Assembly (NCBI GenBank): GCA_037693485.1
Contig: CM075346.1
Location: 63,483,001-63,547,000, forward strand
Reading direction: 5' to 3'
Length of the DNA: 64,000 bases
DNA from: Kitagawia praeruptora
Taxonomy: Eukaryota; Streptophyta; Magnoliopsida; Apiales; Apiaceae
Below, one piece after another: positions 48,746 through 59,833 of this stretch. Each line of letters begins with the position of its first letter. The first letter of the stretch is position 1. The position numbers and the translations under genes are program-made. The notes under the pieces were generated by a model that was given only the letters and a program-made list of their open reading frames with translations, was not told the origin of the DNA and did not search any database.

Positions 48746-50983
48746 TCACTGATTGTTAGTTTTAAGGATCCAGACTTGCTTGGATCCTTTGGCTTTCTTA
48801 ATTCTGTTAGCTTTTGCAGCGGAATTCACATTATCAGAGTTTAAGCTAACTTTTTCAGAATTTACATTTGCAGAGTTTACTTTAACCCATTTCAAATTTG
48901 GTTTGGGTTCATAGTAAATATAGTAAATAGCATGATAATCTCTGCAAGTGTAAATAGAATGCCATGTACTTCCACAGTGTTTACACAAAGTCTGTGGTCT
49001 AGTTCTCACATAATCATTTTTAACTGCAGTTTTAGAGGGCAAAGAATTAATGTTCTTATTCTTACTGCAGAAACTAGCAAGATGATTAGTGCTACCACAA
49101 TTAAAGCATGTCTTTCTAGGAGCTAATGAAGCAAGCATTGGCTTAATTCCTGATGTTATGCCTACCTTTCCATTTCTGTTTTTCTTAGGCATACTCTGCT
49201 TGTTGACAGATTTTATCTCTTTAAGCTTATGCTTGAGTTGTTTATCTGTCATTGAACCAATGTTAACTTCTTTAACAAAAGTCTTAGCATATGATTCTTT
49301 AACAGCCTTTTTCTCAGCTTCAGTCTTAGGTCCACCTGTTCCCATAACATTACCTTCAGATGAACGATGTGGTCTAACTTTTACCAAATTTTCAAATCTA
49401 AGTTCATCTCCTTCAGAGTAACCTAGACCTACTGTATCTGATTGAAACACTTCTTGAGTGTCTTTACCAGAGTGTGTCCAAGTTTTAATGATGTGCTTAG
49501 TATCTTTCAATTCAGATTCTAGTTGCTTATACTTACCTAGCAACTCCTGTTCAATAAACACAACATCATCTCTTTCTTTCTGAATTTTATTCTTGTTTTC
49601 TAGCTGTTCCTCAACAAGTTTATTTCTATCTTTGAGTTGAGAGCACTCATTCTTAATCCTCTCATTTTCTAAAGTCTGATCTCTATAACTGATATGCAAT
49701 GCTTTAAGATAAATTCTCAATTCAGTTATATTATCAGTATTATAAGCATAGGTAGTTGGGGGTACCTTGAGATCATCATCTTTATGTTGAGTAGTAGCCA
49801 TGAGTGCATAGTTGACTTCCTCATCTGAATCTGAAGTGTCTGCCCAATCTCTGCCTTTGGTGTAGAGTGCCTTTTCAGTTTTACCCTTCTTGCACTCAGG
49901 AGCATAGTGACCCATCTCCTTACACTTATAGCATTGAATCTCAGACTTATCTTTCTTGCCAAATTTGAAGTCCTTTCCCTCAGATTTCTTGAAATTCTTC
50001 TTGTCAGACTTAGAGTAGTCCTTGGAGAATCTCTTTCCTCTCTTGAAGTTCTTGTATCCCATCTTCTTGAAAGTTTTTACCATCAATGCAGCCATTTGCA
50101 TCATCTCTTCCTCATCTTCAGAATCAGATGTTTCATCTGTGTTTAAGTCAACATCAGAGTTTGATGACTCACTTTCTGAGTGTATGACTAAAGCTTTTCC
50201 TTTTGCCTTTTTCCTTGATGCTTCCTTCTTTGATGGTTTCTCCTCAACCTTAAGAGCAACAGACTTTGACTTTCTACTTGATCTTTTGTTTCTCTGCTCC
50301 AATTCCAATTCATGGGTTTTGAGCAGTCCATAGATTTCATCAATCTCTGTTTCACCAAGTTCATAGTTATCTCTTATGGTGGTTGTTTTCACATCCCACT
50401 TTTCAGGTAGAGAAAGAAGAAACTTGAGATTTGAGTCTTCTAATTCATACTCTTTGTTAACCAATGACAAATCATTGAGCAGTTTACAGAATCTGTCAAA
50501 TGTTTCTGTCATGGTTTCTTCAGACTTTGCCTCAAAGTGCTCATACTCCTGAGTGAGTATGTTTCTTCTGTTTTTCTTAATTGCAGGAGTTCCTTGACAC
50601 CTAACCTCAAGTGCATCCCATATCTCTTTTGCAGTTGTGCAATTAATCACTTTATTAGACATAACATTGTCTAAAGCACTGTGAAGTAAATGCCTTACTT
50701 TTGCATCATTTGCAATAGATGAAAGATCCTCAGCAGTTAGATCTTTCTTTTCTTTTGGAATGACCTTTGATTCCTCACCAGCAGCAGCAGCAGATAACTT
50801 TGTAGGTTTGTGAGGACCTTCATAAATTCTATCCAGATATTCTGGATCTGTAGCCTCCAGAAACATGGTCATCTTCACCTTCCAAATTGCATACTCTAAT
50901 GGCCTAAGTATAGGAACTCTAATCGTTTCATACCTACTAACAGTAGTAGGGGCTTTCTCAGATGGTGGAGGTATCTCTGCCAT
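48746..50983 (-). CDS. gag: Sire-B gag, intact 745-residue ORF
   Basis: ATG at 50983, about 50 bases after the primer site. Residues about 25-230 form the UBN2-type copia gag domain (WKVKMTMFLEA, VINCTTAKEIWDAL, LKFLLSLPEKWDVK). A Lys-rich then Ser/Asp/Glu-rich hinge follows (230-295). Three CX2CX4HX4C knuckles start at residues 351 (CYKCKEMGHYAPEC), 626 (CFNCGSTNHLASFC) and 667 (CKHCGSTWHSIYTC). A strongly charged, probably coiled-coil region lies at about 430-500. The product would be the structural protein of the virus-like particle, binding RNA through the knuckles. It is the only fully open major retroelement gene in the window. The frame ends 11 bases before the pol frame begins, so pol needs recoding, splicing or re-initiation. 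Confidence 0.93.
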   Translation of the reverse strand: MAEIPPPSEKAPTTVSRYETIRVPILRPLEYAIWKVKMTMFLEATDPEYLDRIYEGPHKPTKLSAAAAGEESKVIPKEKKDLTAEDLSSIANDAKVRHLLHSALDNVMSNKVINCTTAKEIWDALEVRCQGTPAIKKNRRNILTQEYEHFEAKSEETMTETFDRFCKLLNDLSLVNKEYELEDSNLKFLLSLPEKWDVKTTTIRDNYELGETEIDEIYGLLKTHELELEQRNKRSSRKSKSVALKVEEKPSKKEASRKKAKGKALVIHSESESSNSDVDLNTDETSDSEDEEEMMQMAALMVKTFKKMGYKNFKRGKRFSKDYSKSDKKNFKKSEGKDFKFGKKDKSEIQCYKCKEMGHYAPECKKGKTEKALYTKGRDWADTSDSDEEVNYALMATTQHKDDDLKVPPTTYAYNTDNITELRIYLKALHISYRDQTLENERIKNECSQLKDRNKLVEEQLENKNKIQKERDDVVFIEQELLGKYKQLESELKDTKHIIKTWTHSGKDTQEVFQSDTVGLGYSEGDELRFENLVKVRPHRSSEGNVMGTGGPKTEAEKKAVKESYAKTFVKEVNIGSMTDKQLKHKLKEIKSVNKQSMPKKNRNGKVGITSGIKPMLASLAPRKTCFNCGSTNHLASFCSKNKNINSLPSKTAVKNDYVRTRPQTLCKHCGSTWHSIYTCRDYHAIYYIYYEPKPNLKWVKVNSANVNSEKVSLNSDNVNSAAKANRIKKAKGSKQVWILKTNNQ

Positions 50984-51032
50984 TGATTACTATTGTATTT
51001 GGATCTTTTTCTGTAATAAAGTAACAGATTTG

Positions 51033-51044
51033 GCTCTGATACCA
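51033..51044 (-). promoter_or_regulatory. Primer-binding site of Sire-B
   Basis: Minus-strand TGGTATCAGAGC, 2 bases after the 5' LTR, matching initiator tRNA-Met. Confidence 0.92.
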
Positions 51045-51046
51045 TT

Positions 51047-51653
51047 TGTTAGGTCGAATACACAATATATAATCAATTACCATATGAGTAAATAATAAGA
51101 ACACACGTTTTAACTCTTAAAACTGTTTGGAATTAATAATTCCTCTCTCGGTGATGTAAAATATCACAGAGAGCTGCTTAGGTTACAAGAATGATATTCG
51201 TTCACGATGGATACCCTTCTAGGGTTAACCTAACTGTATTTATAAGATATACAGCTACGTACAATCGTTAATTGATTCTCCTAAAATTAAGCTATACAAT
51301 TGATATCAATTACGATTGCTACACGTCTTCTAAGTCAACTCAATCTCTTTGACAACTATCCAATCTTCAAAGATATCGCTTCCATATTAATATTAAATTA
51401 ATCTTCAAACTCTGTTGACTTGTAGACGCTCCCAGTAGACAGACTTTAACAAACTCTGTTCTCTCCAAGCTAACAGTGTTTGCGCTTCCATGTGTTCAGC
51501 TAACAGTGTTTACGCTTTCCTCTGTCAGCGTATGCGCTTCCAGCTATCAGCGTATACTCAAACTCTGTTACAACTGCTTTCAATATCAAGTTAAACTCTC
51601 TTTACCTGTAACACTTAAACACTGACATTAAATCACATCAATTATATCTAACA
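51047..51653 (-). repeat. Sire-B 5' LTR
   Basis: 607 bp, same ends and order as 39022-39628. By eye the pair differs at three sites (near 51081, 51354 and 51492). Confidence 0.95.
51235..51244 (-). promoter_or_regulatory. TATA box in Sire-B 5' LTR
   Basis: Minus-strand TATAAATACA, the core promoter candidate driving Sire-B toward lower coordinates. Confidence 0.6.
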
Positions 51654-53470
51654 TAAGTATTAAGTGTTAACATGTTATAGGAACCGTTGGGTAGAAAATA
51701 GTTATGTGATTGAGGAGTAAAGAGTACTGAAATAGTACTTTACCTTATATAGGTACCAGTAGGAGGCCAATTAGAGCCGGTTCGCGTGTAAGTGGAATCT
51801 TTGAAGTAAGATGTTATCGGAGTTAACAAGCATTTTGGTTCACGAATTACGGAGGAAAGATAGACGTATAGTCGGTTAAAGACCAGCGTGCAAAGAAGTA
51901 GAGACTGATGTATAGAGAATATCGAATCGATGTGTGAAATCAGGACTACTTGTATTGAGGCAAGTAACTCTATCTTTACTTGCAGTTTCTATTCTTAAAT
52001 GATGTACCATATTGATTCAAGCATGCCTACCTTATACCATGTCGTTCATAAAGCTTGTATAGCCTAATTTTTTCTAATTGCTTCTTGACCATATATGTCA
52101 ACCAGAGTCATTCCTGATCATACCTAATTGACTGACCGATAAACCACTGTTAAAAGTTAACCTATGTCCATGACCCGGATACCCTATGTCGATTTTAAAA
52201 AACTTATCAAAACTCATTTTTGACTTCAACCCTGTTTTACAAACTTGATTTCTTTTATCAAAGATTCTAAAACCTTATGAATTGATAAAATGTTTTCAAA
52301 CTAAGACTTATCCTATATCTTTGACCTCTGATTTGAAATGTTCCCTTATACCCTGATCGAAGCCTTGATTCCATTTGAGCCTATATCTTGTTGATTCAGA
52401 CTTGTACCTATATTCCTTGATGTCAGAATACTGAGTCAAACCCCTTTGAATTTTATCATTGCAAATCAAAATGAAATGTTTTCTATAAAAAAAAATTGCT
52501 TTGAAGCTACTTAGATTGGGCTGATCTATTATCAGTGAGTCGAAGGTACTTCAGGGTAAAAAGTTTTTGAAAGGATTTGAGTACTAAAATATTTTCCAGA
52601 TTTTAAAATGTTTTCAAAAGTGTTTTCCAAAAGAGATTTTTGCAAAAGTGTTAGGAATTCCGTCAAAAATGTTTTTATATACGGATTCCTGACGATTGGA
52701 GAGACGGGGCGAACGGGTAATGCTGGTTCCGTCTGGTTGTGTATTACAGTGTAGTTCTGGTTTGTCCAGTTCAACACTTTTATTTATAGGCCAATGTGTT
52801 GCCTCTTGGGAACCCAAGTAATCCTAATGAAAGGATTGATACCCAGAGGGACTTTGTGTCCGATATGGGGGGACTTTATGGGCTGATCACCCATTCTGTC
52901 TAGTTAAAAAGGGATATAAAACCTCCAATCAGTTTTCTTTAATGATGCTTACTTTTATCTATTGTGAAATGAAATTGGTTTACCTTTTTAAATATCAAAT
53001 GTTTTACAGTTTTAAAGAATATATAATGTTATCCTATTGTCGGTTGATTTCATATCATATAACCGTACCAGGACCCTTGTTTTATTCCAGGATAGCCACG
53101 TTATACCTTGAGTTACTGTCATCTTATAAATTCTCATATTATGTTGTTAGTAGAGATTAGTAGTTTCTTGCTGAGCATTGTTGGCTCATTCTTGCTTTAT
53201 TTTCCCTCCCTTTCAGTTAGGGTTACGAATTAACTATCTTCGAATGATAATTCGATTGAGAGCGGTGAAGTGATCTCTAAAGATTAGATTGCAGAGTCAG
53301 CATGGACCACGCTTCAGATAAGAAGGTATAATAGTTGAAGTGATTTAGTTTCTTGTTTCATACTATAACCTGAGATCGATCCTTGTTGAGGGGTCGTCTG
53401 TACGATTAAGTTATACTTAATTGTATTGGTTGTGGCACCAAATCCTGACCCCGGATATGGGGGTGTCACA

Positions 53471-54187
53471 CCTATGGCCACTGCAACTAAGCTTGAGCTG
53501 AATACTAAGGAAAACTCTGTGGACATCTCAAGCTATAGAGGCATGGTAGGCTCACTTCTATATCTAACAGCTAGTAGACCTGATATAATTTTTTCCACTT
53601 GTTTGTGTGCTAGATTTCAAGCTGACCCTAGAGAGTCTCACTTAATTGCTATTAAGAGAATTTTCAGGTATCTCAAGGGAACACCAAACCTTGGCATTTG
53701 GTACCCAAGAGATTCTGGCTTTGATCTAATTGGCTATTCAGATGCAGACTATACAGGTTGCAGAATTGATAGGAAAAGTACTACAGGCTCCTGTCAATTT
53801 CTAGGGAACAGGCTTGTGTCATGGTTCAGTAAGAAACAGAACTCAGTCTCCACTTCTACAACTGAAGCTGAGTACATTGCTGCTGGAAGTTGTTGTGCAC
53901 AGATTCTTTGGATGAAAAATCAACTTATTGACTATGGTCTAAAAATTGAGAAGATTCCAATTTTCTGTGACAACACTAGTGCTATTGCCATCACAGAGAA
54001 TCCAGTGCAACATTCGAGAACCAAGCATATTGACATCAAATACCACTTCATTAGAGAGCATGTGATGAATGGTACAGTAGAAATGCACTTTGTGCCAAGT
54101 GAAATGCAGCTTGCAGATATCTTCACCAAGCCTCTTGATAAATCTTCATTCACAAGGTTGGTAGGTGAACTAGGTATGCTTAAATAA
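53471..54187 (+). pseudogene. pol: Sire-C pol, 3' part (end of RT region and RNase H)
   Basis: It begins with the second CCTAT and continues the Sire-C frame as MATATKLELNTKEN, then SYRGMVGSLLYLTASRPDI, RNase H motifs SDADYTGCRIDRKST, EAEYIAAGSCCAQI and FCDN, and the terminal LADIFTKPLD. It is open to the stop at 54185-54187. Together with 25475-28137 this would have been an uninterrupted pol before Tekay-D arrived, which shows the insertion itself disabled it. The short frame from 53426 that runs out of the Tekay-D LTR is a by-product of the insertion. Confidence 0.93.
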
Positions 54188-54696
54188 TTCCTAGTGATAT
54201 CTAATCATACTGTTTTGCAGCTAGAAATGTGTTTTGGTTTACTTGAGAATTAAAAACTCTCAGAAAAACTCTTAGCAGAAATTTTGTTTAAGGCAAAATT
54301 TGCTTATCAATGGATATCCTTTTATCCGTTGGTAGTATAAACACATTACTAGATTTTCGTATGTCAACGAATAACAGGTTGTCCACGTCATCGATGGATA
54401 AACTGTTTTCTCAACCGTCCAATCTTTATCCGTTGATATACATATTTCTTTTTATAGCCGTTGGTAAACGTGTATAATTAGTCACGGCTGTACTTCTGTT
54501 CTTTTCATTTATTATCTGACAGTTACTTTTGTCCAATGGGGTAGTTACTTTTAATTATTTTATTTTTAATTCTTGAAAAATATAAAAGGCTGTCTTGTGC
54601 TCTCACATCTCACCTTTATTCATTTTCAAGAATCTCATAAGTTAACTGCATCTTCTTCACTAAAACTCTCTTTGCAACAAAAGTTCAAACACTTCA
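54188..54696 (+). other. Sire-C spacer between pol and envelope-like ORF
   Basis: About 0.5 kb with no ORF. It carries variants of the family word in both orientations: ATCAATGGAT, TTATCCGTTGG, TTATCCGTTGATA and ATCGATGGAT between about 54308 and 54470. Confidence 0.65.
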
Positions 54697-57600
54697 ATGG
54701 CGCCTATTGTTAAGATGATGTCTTCCACTGGGTTTACCTATGAGAAGAACAATTTCGTGGCCTTTGTTGATACAGTGAACGCTCCAGAAGCATATCACAC
54801 CATGATGAATTTCGTGAAGAAATGCAAACTGTCATATGCTATGACTACCACCACACCCCTCATTCATGAAGTAATTGAGGAAATGTAGACATCGGCTGAA
54901 TTTAATGGTACTGATGAAACTATCTCTTTCTCTCTTAAGGGTAAAAATTATGTGGCTAATTCTGATGTTTTTACTGCATGTTTAAAATTACCTGAAAATA
55001 ATTGTACATCATTTCCAACCGATGCTGAAATAGTTACCATGCTAAACTCAAGTGGATATGCATTTAGTACTGACAATTTAGGCAAAATTGTTAGGAAGGG
55101 TATGGTTAAAAATGGAGTTATCTGTGTGATGCTTTCATTAAAACTTTTTCTGGTAAAATTAGTAATTTTGATGTTGTTACTAAAACCATGCTAGTGATGC
55201 TTTGTATGCTTTTAACTGATAAATACTTCAACTTTGGTACACTAGTAATGATTGAAATAGCAGCTAAATTGGGTAACAAAGGAACTAGGGGCAAAAATAT
55301 CTACTTTGCTAGATTTTTGATGCTCTTAGGCATGCATTTGTCAGAGAATGAGCTATCCCTCTCTAACCCGGATAGCAAGTTCAGTTGTTTTGTACAGGAG
55401 AAGAGAGTCCTCAGTGACTTGATTCGAATGAATCTGAATGCAGGAGTGCAATTGGTTTATCCACCAATTGTTCAGGTAGCTTCTAATCTTATTACTCCTA
55501 TCTCTACCCAAATTTCTTTGATTTCAATTGTCACAATGGAGTCTGTAGTTGTGACCAAACAGGCTCCTACCCAAGTGACTAAATCCAAAGTCTCAAAACC
55601 ACAATCTAAAAGACAAACCTCAGGTGTCTCTCAAAAGGCACCTGTTGCAAAAACTACCAAAACTCTTGAGGGGAGTGTGAAGGTGGTAGTAAGTGGTGAG
55701 GGATAGGGTGAACATCAAAGAAGCCCTAAGGATAAGGAAGGTGAGGCAGGTGCAACCAACAGTTCAGTCTCTCAAAAGACTGTTAATGAACCTTCAAGCC
55801 AAATTCTAGTTACATCCTCTCAACAGGGTGTGACTACTGATTTAAGTTCCATTCCAGGAACACTGCACAAAAGGGCAAGAGACACAGATAGCTCTCACTC
55901 AAAAACCTATGGTAGAAGAGTAAAGTCCAAAACCATTGGGGAATCACAGGGTGCACACACAGTACAACAAACTGTACCTTCTCAAATTCAGTTTGATGTG
56001 ACTTCAATAAATGTGGAGTCACAGCCCCTTGATCTTAACCTTCAAATCGATACACATTTTAATCCACCATCACCAACTCCATATCTGGATGTGGATATGA
56101 TATCTACATCAATTCTTGATTCTCCATCTTTAAAATTCTTGGAGAAGCCCCACTCAACAATTGGTGGTCATCATCTTTTAGATGATTTGTTGGGCCATCA
56201 ATCTTCCATTCCTGAATTCACAACACTATTTGTGGCCTCTTCCTTAAAATCAATCACCACAGATTCAGTGTTGGTTTTCACTTCAACGGATACTCTTTTT
56301 CCTTCATCAACGTATATCCTTTATCCGTTGACAATTGTTTCTCCATCAACGGATGTGCCTACAAATAATCATCCGTTGACAGCAATAACTACTACATCAA
56401 TGGATACACTTTATCCGTTGACAACTCTCTCTACCACTGCAAAATGTGACATTCCCATGTCAACTGTGGAGGAGTTTGTAGTAGTTGAAACACTTTTAGG
56501 AATGAGGGATAGGGAGTGAGAGGCTGCCTTGTGAGCAGGCAAAAGGAGAGAAAAATAATGAGAGGCTGACCATTTCTTCCGGTCAGGCAAAAGGAGAGCA
56601 AGAGAGTTCCACCTTAGTAGGTGAAGGTGAGGGTGTGAGAGGTGTGAGCCAGGGGGAGTCCCTGATGCAAGAAAAGAGAGATGAGAGGAGAGAAGGGACT
56701 ACAGGAGAAATAAGGCAGGAAGATTCAGCCATTGCAAGTGAGTTAATGGAGGTTAATGAAGCTTCCAAAGAGATGGAATTTTGACAAGAATATCAGTCAA
56801 TTATTGACTCCATCTCTTTGGATCCTGAAACCTTTACTCATCCTGTCTCTGCCTATCAAATCATGTCACAACAGGGCAATGTGGAGGTAGAGAAGGCAAT
56901 GCACCTAGTGCACACCTCAGAATCTCTTCAAAGAGCAAAAGAAGCTTTACAAACCCTGTCTCCAAGTGCTGGAAGTGAAGAATTTGGCAGTGATGATAGT
57001 CAAAGTTCAGATGGTGAAGAAATCAATGAGGAAGAGACTCCAGAATGGATGTTTTCCAATGCCACTGAACTTGGGGATCTCAATGTGGAAATCATGAAGC
57101 AATATCAATCTGCTAAGGCTGAGCAGCAAACTGCAGAACCACAGAGAAAGACTGTTCTTGAGCAGGTTATGGCCTCATTGAAATTACAAAAGATGCAATC
57201 TGTTATTCAAAGAACACAACAAGAGGAGGTCAAGTCTGCAATTAGAGATATGAAGATAGCACTAGATGCCAGGATTGAGGCACTAGCTCCTACTACCACT
57301 CAGAAGGTGCTTACTAGCAAACTTCTCAAAGAAGATAGCCTGGCTAAGTCTGTTCAGCTTCTTTCCTCCAGAGTGGATAGTATGGAATCTCAAATGCAAA
57401 CTATCATTGCCAATCAATCAAAACAAACTCAACTACTGGAAATGCTACTTGTAGCTTCATCCCCAACCCTTGATGCTAACAAAAAGGGGGAGAAAATGGG
57501 AACTAGCAAAGAAGAGGCTGCAACATCATCTGGTCAAATTCAAGCCACCAGTAGTAAGATAGCACAGATTGAGGGGGAGCAACAGCCAACTGTAGTGGTC

Positions 57601-59178
57601 AATCCAACAGAGTTTGAAATAAAGGCTTCCCCTGTGAAGAAACAAGTGGCTTTGCCTGAGATTCAAAGTTTAGAAGAAATCTCAGATGGTGAAAGGCAAG
57701 CCAGAATAGAAGCTTTGGAAAAGATCAACAAGGAGACTAATGAAAGAATTCTAAAGACAGAGAGGATGATCAATGAATCAATTGCATCATCTCTGTTTCT
57801 TAATGCTCAATCTTCTGCTCCAACAATATCAACCACAATCATGAAGGTGCTCACTCCAGAAATTATGGCTCCTACATTCTATGATGCTGAGCCATCATAT
57901 GTCAAAGAATTTGAACCAGTCATCAAAACCAAAGCCTACTCACCACCAAAGGAAAATGGGAAGAACAAGCTTCAATTGGACTACCCATTTCCCAAGAATG
58001 ATGAAGAAAAGCTAATGGGAAAAACAATCATAGAGTTCAAAGAGCAGACAAATAATAGTGTAAGAGACTGGATGGCTCTAATTATAAGGAATGGAAAAGT
58101 ATTAAACATATCCAACAGCCATCCTAGATTTGTGGAAGCTAAAAGAGAAGAAGTCTCCAGAATCCAAAGGGAAGCTCATCCAAGTACAGAAAATCAACAT
58201 GAGAACTCAGATGAGAAGCAAGCCAGGCTGGCTCAAGAGTTAATGGATGAGGTAGAGGTTGAAATGAAGGAACCTGAGGAAGTTCCCAAATCCAAACCTA
58301 AAAGAAGGAAAGCTAAAACCAAAAGGGTTCTTTCTCTAGAACCCTCTCCAGAAAAAGAAACCACTGGCTCATCAGTATCTATATCTGCAATAGTAATCGA
58401 CCCAACTGTGAACTTTTATGGTGACCCCATAATGCCTAAAGAAGAACCAATGAATTTTGATTCAATTGAAGTTCCTTCATTCTTGCTGAATCCAAAACAG
58501 AAGAAAAGGGCTCCAAAGAAGCAACTTTCAAAGGGACCAGTTCAAGTTGCTAGGGTACCTGCTATTGTCAAACAACTAATCTTGGAAAACAAAGAAGACT
58601 TTATCTATCAGGCAGAAATTGAAGAATACTCTGGCATGAATCTATTTTTGGATGAATTGTCAGAAGTAAGAGGAATTGATAAGTACAAGAATCTGCCTGA
58701 GAGATTAGTGTTTGTCTACAAGGGAGGAAGTCAGAGGACATGGCCATTGCAGAAGGTTCTTGGAGAGAATTATCATACATTGACCAAAGTGTTCTCAGCA
58801 TTCAAGAGACACACAGGGTTCTCTGAGACAGCTAGAAGGGAGATAATTAGCAGAATAGAAGAAATAAGGAGAGAATGGAACTCACCCTCAAGTCTACCAA
58901 AGAAAATGAAGATCCCATATAATGGATAGAAAATCCACATTCAACCCTTTTGGATGATGGAGTTCAGGGATGAAGAGGGCACTAGGAGATTCTTCAGGTT
59001 AGAAGACCAACTGTCAAAGGCTAGTTCTGAATACCTAAGATGGTTACAACTAAAGCTAAATCCAAAAGTTGTTGAAGAAGATACCTTCTATAGGCAACTT
59101 CAAGTGCAAATTGAGTCCAACTCTGCCAAGGAAGGAAAGTCAAGGGTGCAGCCAATCAGAGAGAGGAAACATCATTAA
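54697..59178 (+). pseudogene. Sire-C envelope-like third ORF, disrupted
   Basis: ATG at 54697. Homology to the Sire-A and Sire-B third ORF is visible in the N-terminal part (VNAPEAYHTMMNFV; DKYFNFGTLVMIE; IYFARFLMLL). Breaks: TAG 54886-54888; a 2-base slip near 55125 (55188-55706 resumes the frame); TAG 55704-55706; TGA at 56517-56519 followed by a frame change; TGA near 56782; TAG 58927-58929. The long open part 56818-58929 begins at a non-ATG codon and encodes an acidic, then Lys/Glu-rich, coiled-coil-like protein with KKGEKMG, as in the relatives. TCAACGGAT words and their complement cluster at 56283-56425 within the Ser/Thr/Pro-rich region. No membrane anchor was identified. Confidence 0.8.
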
Positions 59179-59354
59179 TTTGCTCAACCTAAAGGAGCAC
59201 ATCTCTGATAAGTTTCTTAAAGCTTTCTGTTTTTAATTTTTGTAGCTTAATATAATTTTTGCATACTGTAGTGTATAAATCTTTAGGAATGTTTTGTTAT
59301 CATCAAGGTTCTGAATTTATGCTTTATTGCCATCAAATATAAATTGGGGGAGAT
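59179..59354 (+). promoter_or_regulatory. Sire-C 3' untranslated stretch and polypurine tract
   Basis: An AT-rich stretch ends in AATTGGGGGAGAT (about 59342-59354), directly before the 3' LTR. Confidence 0.8.
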
Positions 59355-59824
59355 TGTTAGGAATATGTTGTAGTTGATGATAACTTAACATTCAAGCAAA
59401 ATTGTATAAGTCAAGTTTTGTAACTGTCAACGTATAAGACTTTATAACTCTATTCGTTGACAGGTAGCTCATCAACGGATGAGGTTTTGTAGCATACTGC
59501 AATATCTCTATTTATCAGTTGATAGTGTTTTTATTCAGAGTCATGTTGACCATCAATGGATAGGCAGAATAGGATAGCCAATTGTAAATAAGCTATGCTA
59601 TGTAATTCTGTCTAAGTGAAAGTGTATCAACGGATGAGAACAGGGCTCTATCAACGGATACAACTCAAATCTACTCTATCAACGGATACAACTCAAACTA
59701 CCATCAACGGATAAACTGTGTACAACATCAATGGATAATCATTAACACTTTATCCTATGCTAGCTGGGAATTAGCAGTTGATAAGGACAGGTTTGACTGA
59801 CAGATCACATGGGTTGATAGTAGG

Positions 59825-59833
59825 TATAAAAAG
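59825..59833 (+). promoter_or_regulatory. TATA box in Sire-C 3' LTR, next to CACTA-2
   Basis: TATAAAAAG. CACTA-2 starts 19 bases after its first base, inside the interval where transcription would be expected to begin. Confidence 0.65.

Larger units (their letters stand above)
39022..51653 (-). mobile_element. Sire-B, complete Sirevirus-type Ty1/copia element (12.6 kb)
   Basis: Two 607-bp LTRs (39022-39628 and 51047-51653) differ at about three sites. They are flanked by the 5-bp duplication TAAGT at 39017-39021 and 51654-51658. On the minus strand the order is 5' LTR, tRNA-Met primer site, gag, pol, 2-kb spacer, envelope-like ORF, polypurine tract, 3' LTR. It is the youngest dated insertion in the window and the best preserved. 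Gag is fully open, pol has two nonsense codons and the third ORF one. Confidence 0.96.
28138..53470 (+). mobile_element. Tekay-D, Ty3/gypsy chromovirus-like element with about 3.7-kb LTRs
   Basis: LTRs are at 28138-31815 and 37170-53470, the latter split by Sire-B, with a 5-bp CCTAT duplication. Without Sire-B the element is about 12.7 kb. The internal region has a tRNA-Met primer site, a long decayed leader/gag region, disrupted RT-RH and INT, a chromodomain-like tail and a polypurine tract. RT sequence, very long LTRs and the C-terminal WRN...EESTWELE segment fit the Tekay (Del) lineage. The LTRs differ at roughly 30 sites by eye (about 0.8%), yet the coding region is far more damaged, which implies movement as a non-autonomous copy. 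Confidence 0.93.
37170..53470 (+). repeat. Tekay-D 3' LTR, split by Sire-B
   Basis: Segments 37170-39021 and 51659-53470 align with the 5' LTR (28138-31815); 51654-51658 is the second copy of the Sire-B duplication. The LTR is about 3664 bp without the insert. It lacks an 18-base segment present near 29950-29970 of the 5' LTR. Termini are again TATAACG and GTGTCACA. Confidence 0.94.

Noticed and set aside
53426..53475. Frame running from the Tekay-D LTR end into Sire-C pol as a fusion gene
   Set aside because: It is only the non-coding LTR end being open by chance beside the second half of pol. The duplication CCTAT shows the real boundary.
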